From contig CAJNDS010002716.1 of NCBI GenBank assembly GCA_905221605.1, positions 126,001 to 190,000 on the forward strand: a stretch of 64,000 bases of DNA, read 5' to 3'. Shown piece after piece: positions 62,666-64,000 of this stretch; position 1 is the first letter of the stretch; each line of letters opens with the position of its first letter. This stretch comes from Symbiodinium natans. Lineage: Eukaryota; Sar; Dinophyceae; Suessiales; Symbiodiniaceae. Under the pieces are notes generated by a model. That model saw nothing but the letters and a program-made list of their open reading frames with translations, did no database searches and had not been told where the DNA came from. A program made the translations under genes and the position numbers.

Positions 62666-63288
62666 GAAAAGTCATGAAATGTGATCTGTACTAGTTCTAC
62701 AATTACATTTTCCTTCTGGATGAAACGATTGGTGCGAAGGAGTCCTATCAATGCCGGACCAATAAATCAAAATGATTGCCAGTTCGTAGCAAACAAATGG
62801 GGCCTGCCGCTATATCATCCGTATTGATCCTTTCTTGCCAAATACAATTTTTCCGACTGGCTTGATGGGCGTATATATCTATGGAAATGTCTCATATATG
62901 TCAGAAGGAGGAAATATTGACAAAGATTCCATATGAATCGGGTTTCTTTGCCCAGGACCAATATTCATGCCAGGAGAAATATTGTCCATAAGTCTCCATC
63001 CAAGCAGGATCGTCCTATATTTCCTTAGATTGCTGAGCATGAACTTTTATTATCAGATACAAATGTATGAAGAGGCAAATACAAGCCTCTACACGTATAA
63101 ATAATCCTGATGGGCATCCCATGCCAAGGATTGCGTGACCTGGTTGAACCGTTCTTGGGGGAGGGAGTCTATCCAGTTGCGCATAGCATCACAAATATCC
63201 TCCCTGAGTTCTTGCACGGCGTGCAGGGGGTCCTGTCACTCTTTATAATGAGTAAGAGGGTATGCTTCCTTATTCAATTCGAAATTTG

Positions 63289-63999
63289 TTAATACCAAGT
63301 CTGAAGCCTGCCACGTGCTACTCCAGAACGGATCTGTGTGCCGAGGAGAAGGGCGCGATAAAGGCAAGCACCATCCCAGGGGATGGGAAGGACCTCGAAA
63401 TCCCCATTTCCGGCTTGGTGCTTGTCTGACTTCTCGGGCTCAAAGAAATCGGCGAAGGGATCCGGGAAGTCAAGATCCAAAAGAACTGCTATTTCACCTT
63501 GCAGATCACCCTCCCTCTCGGATTCCAAATCCAGATCTAAAGGCTGCACTGGCCCACTCTTGCCAGATGCTTCCCCCCGTAGTGGTCGAGACCATCGGCC
63601 AGATACTTCCCCCCTGAGTGGTCGGGACCATCGCCGGCCTCCACGCATCCCGCCCCGGCCCCTGCCTCGCCTTGATGGGGGTCGCCCGGGTTGGCCAGTG
63701 GGCTCGTAGCCTTCATCGAAAATGGGGTCTGGATCCTCCATGGGCAAGACCCGGGCAAACCCAGTTTGGGCCGAGTCCTCTTCCACCAAAGACCATTCGA
63801 CGTTATTGCGGTAATCTGGCGCACAGTAAACGTCTTCTAGTATCATTGTAGTATCGTGCCCGGTCCATCTGACACCTTTCGGGATGAATTTCCCGAAATC
63901 ACTCCGATCGGATTCTTTGCCCTCCCAGGGTTCCTCCGTCAGTAAGGATCCGTCCTGTGAAGGTTTCGGGTTTAGGGTTTCGGGTTTATAGAAATTGTA
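63289..63999 (-). CDS. Protein with N-terminal part of an OTU cysteine protease domain (partial, runs off window)
   Basis: The minus-strand frame is open from the window's right edge to a stop at 63289-63291. An internal ATG exists at 63844-63846, but the frame is coding-like well upstream (EEPWEGKESDRSDFGKFIPK, GVRWTGHD), so that is not the true start. In order: this conserved block, an acidic segment, an Arg/Gly-rich stretch (SRRGRGRGGMRGG) with RWSRPLRGEVSG repeated twice, a Leu/Asp-rich acidic stretch, and FEVLPIPWDGACLYRALLLG. The D-G-x-C-L-Y-R-A motif is the catalytic Cys loop of OTU-family deubiquitinases. The catalytic His would lie in a later exon. In my recollection such Arg/Gly-linker plus OTU layouts occur in dinoflagellate retroelement polyproteins, but no reverse transcriptase is in view. 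Confidence 0.6.
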   Translation of the reverse strand, partial: YNFYKPETLNPKPSQDGSLLTEEPWEGKESDRSDFGKFIPKGVRWTGHDTTMILEDVYCAPDYRNNVEWSLVEEDSAQTGFARVLPMEDPDPIFDEGYEPTGQPGRPPSRRGRGRGGMRGGRRWSRPLRGEVSGRWSRPLRGEASGKSGPVQPLDLDLESEREGDLQGEIAVLLDLDFPDPFADFFEPEKSDKHQAGNGDFEVLPIPWDGACLYRALLLGTQIRSGVARGRLQTWY

Positions 64000-64000
64000 T

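Larger units (their letters stand above)
61140..63288. other. Sharply AT-rich tract (2.1 kb)
   Basis: From about 61140 the base composition falls abruptly to a strongly AT-rich level and stays there until about 63100. No open frame of note exists on either strand. It contains three local tandem repeats (listed separately) and TTTAGGG-type words near 62580. It lies 3' of the minus-strand OTU-containing frame and might be intron or untranslated sequence of that unit. Confidence 0.6.

Noticed and set aside
1-64000. CRISPR-like arrays among the tandem repeats
   Set aside because: None has constant repeats with unique spacers of uniform length, and the genome is clearly eukaryotic.

Overview
The window looks like nuclear DNA of a dinoflagellate, most likely a Symbiodiniaceae-type genome. 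Recognisable proteins are split into many short exons. Their introns often start with GC or GA rather than GT and end in AG. Plant-type telomere motifs (CCCTAAA/TTTAGGG) are scattered internally, simple repeats are abundant, and coding density is low. There is no bacterial operon structure, CRISPR array, rRNA or convincing tRNA. The taxonomic call is inference from gene structure and repeat types. Exon borders were set by eye from protein-family continuity.

Layout. 0-0.4 kb: exon with a thrombospondin type-1 repeat, cut by the window edge. 0.4-12.6 kb: mostly non-coding, with scattered exon-like stretches (5.7-6.3, 7.3 and 8.4 kb), a frameshifted retroelement Gag-like fragment (3.4 kb), microsatellites, a pure G run (7.1 kb) and a dispersed repeat family (9.4-10.1 kb). 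12.6-12.8 kb: a MITE-like element with inverted ends. 18.8-19.2 kb: a degenerate repeat field. 21.65-26.5 kb: the best-supported gene, a DnaJ protein with an X domain in about 18 exons. 31.0-31.7 kb: a probable secreted Cys-rich protein. 32.6-36.8 kb: exons of an unrecognised charged protein around a large C-rich minisatellite.

37.0-41.7 kb is a repeat block: TA/TTTA microsatellites, telomere-like arrays, a 365-bp field of nested palindromes, head-to-head telomere-like units, and a family built on GGGATCCCGCTCTTTAGG. 43.0-44.7 kb: a FIH/HIF1AN-like JmjC (cupin-8) hydroxylase. 47.5-48.1 kb: a gene of the At4g14100-like family. 51.0-52.5 kb: a pepsin-type aspartic protease. Its one clear intron has an inverted-repeat body, telomere motifs inside and an 11-bp direct repeat at its ends, as expected for an intron made by a transposable element (introner). 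57.5-60.0 kb: a two-HMG-box protein followed by a paralogue whose HMG box has decayed and which has gained a charged coiled coil. 60.7 kb: an isolated exon resembling eIF5B domain 2. 61.1-63.3 kb: a sharply AT-rich tract with its own tandem repeats. 63.3-64.0 kb: on the minus strand, the N-terminal part of an OTU-protease-containing protein, probably retroelement-borne.

The genes do not form a pathway. The coherent theme is genome structure: introns carrying the direct-repeat signature of insertion, inverted-repeat elements without coding capacity, and repeated internal seeding of telomere-like sequence.
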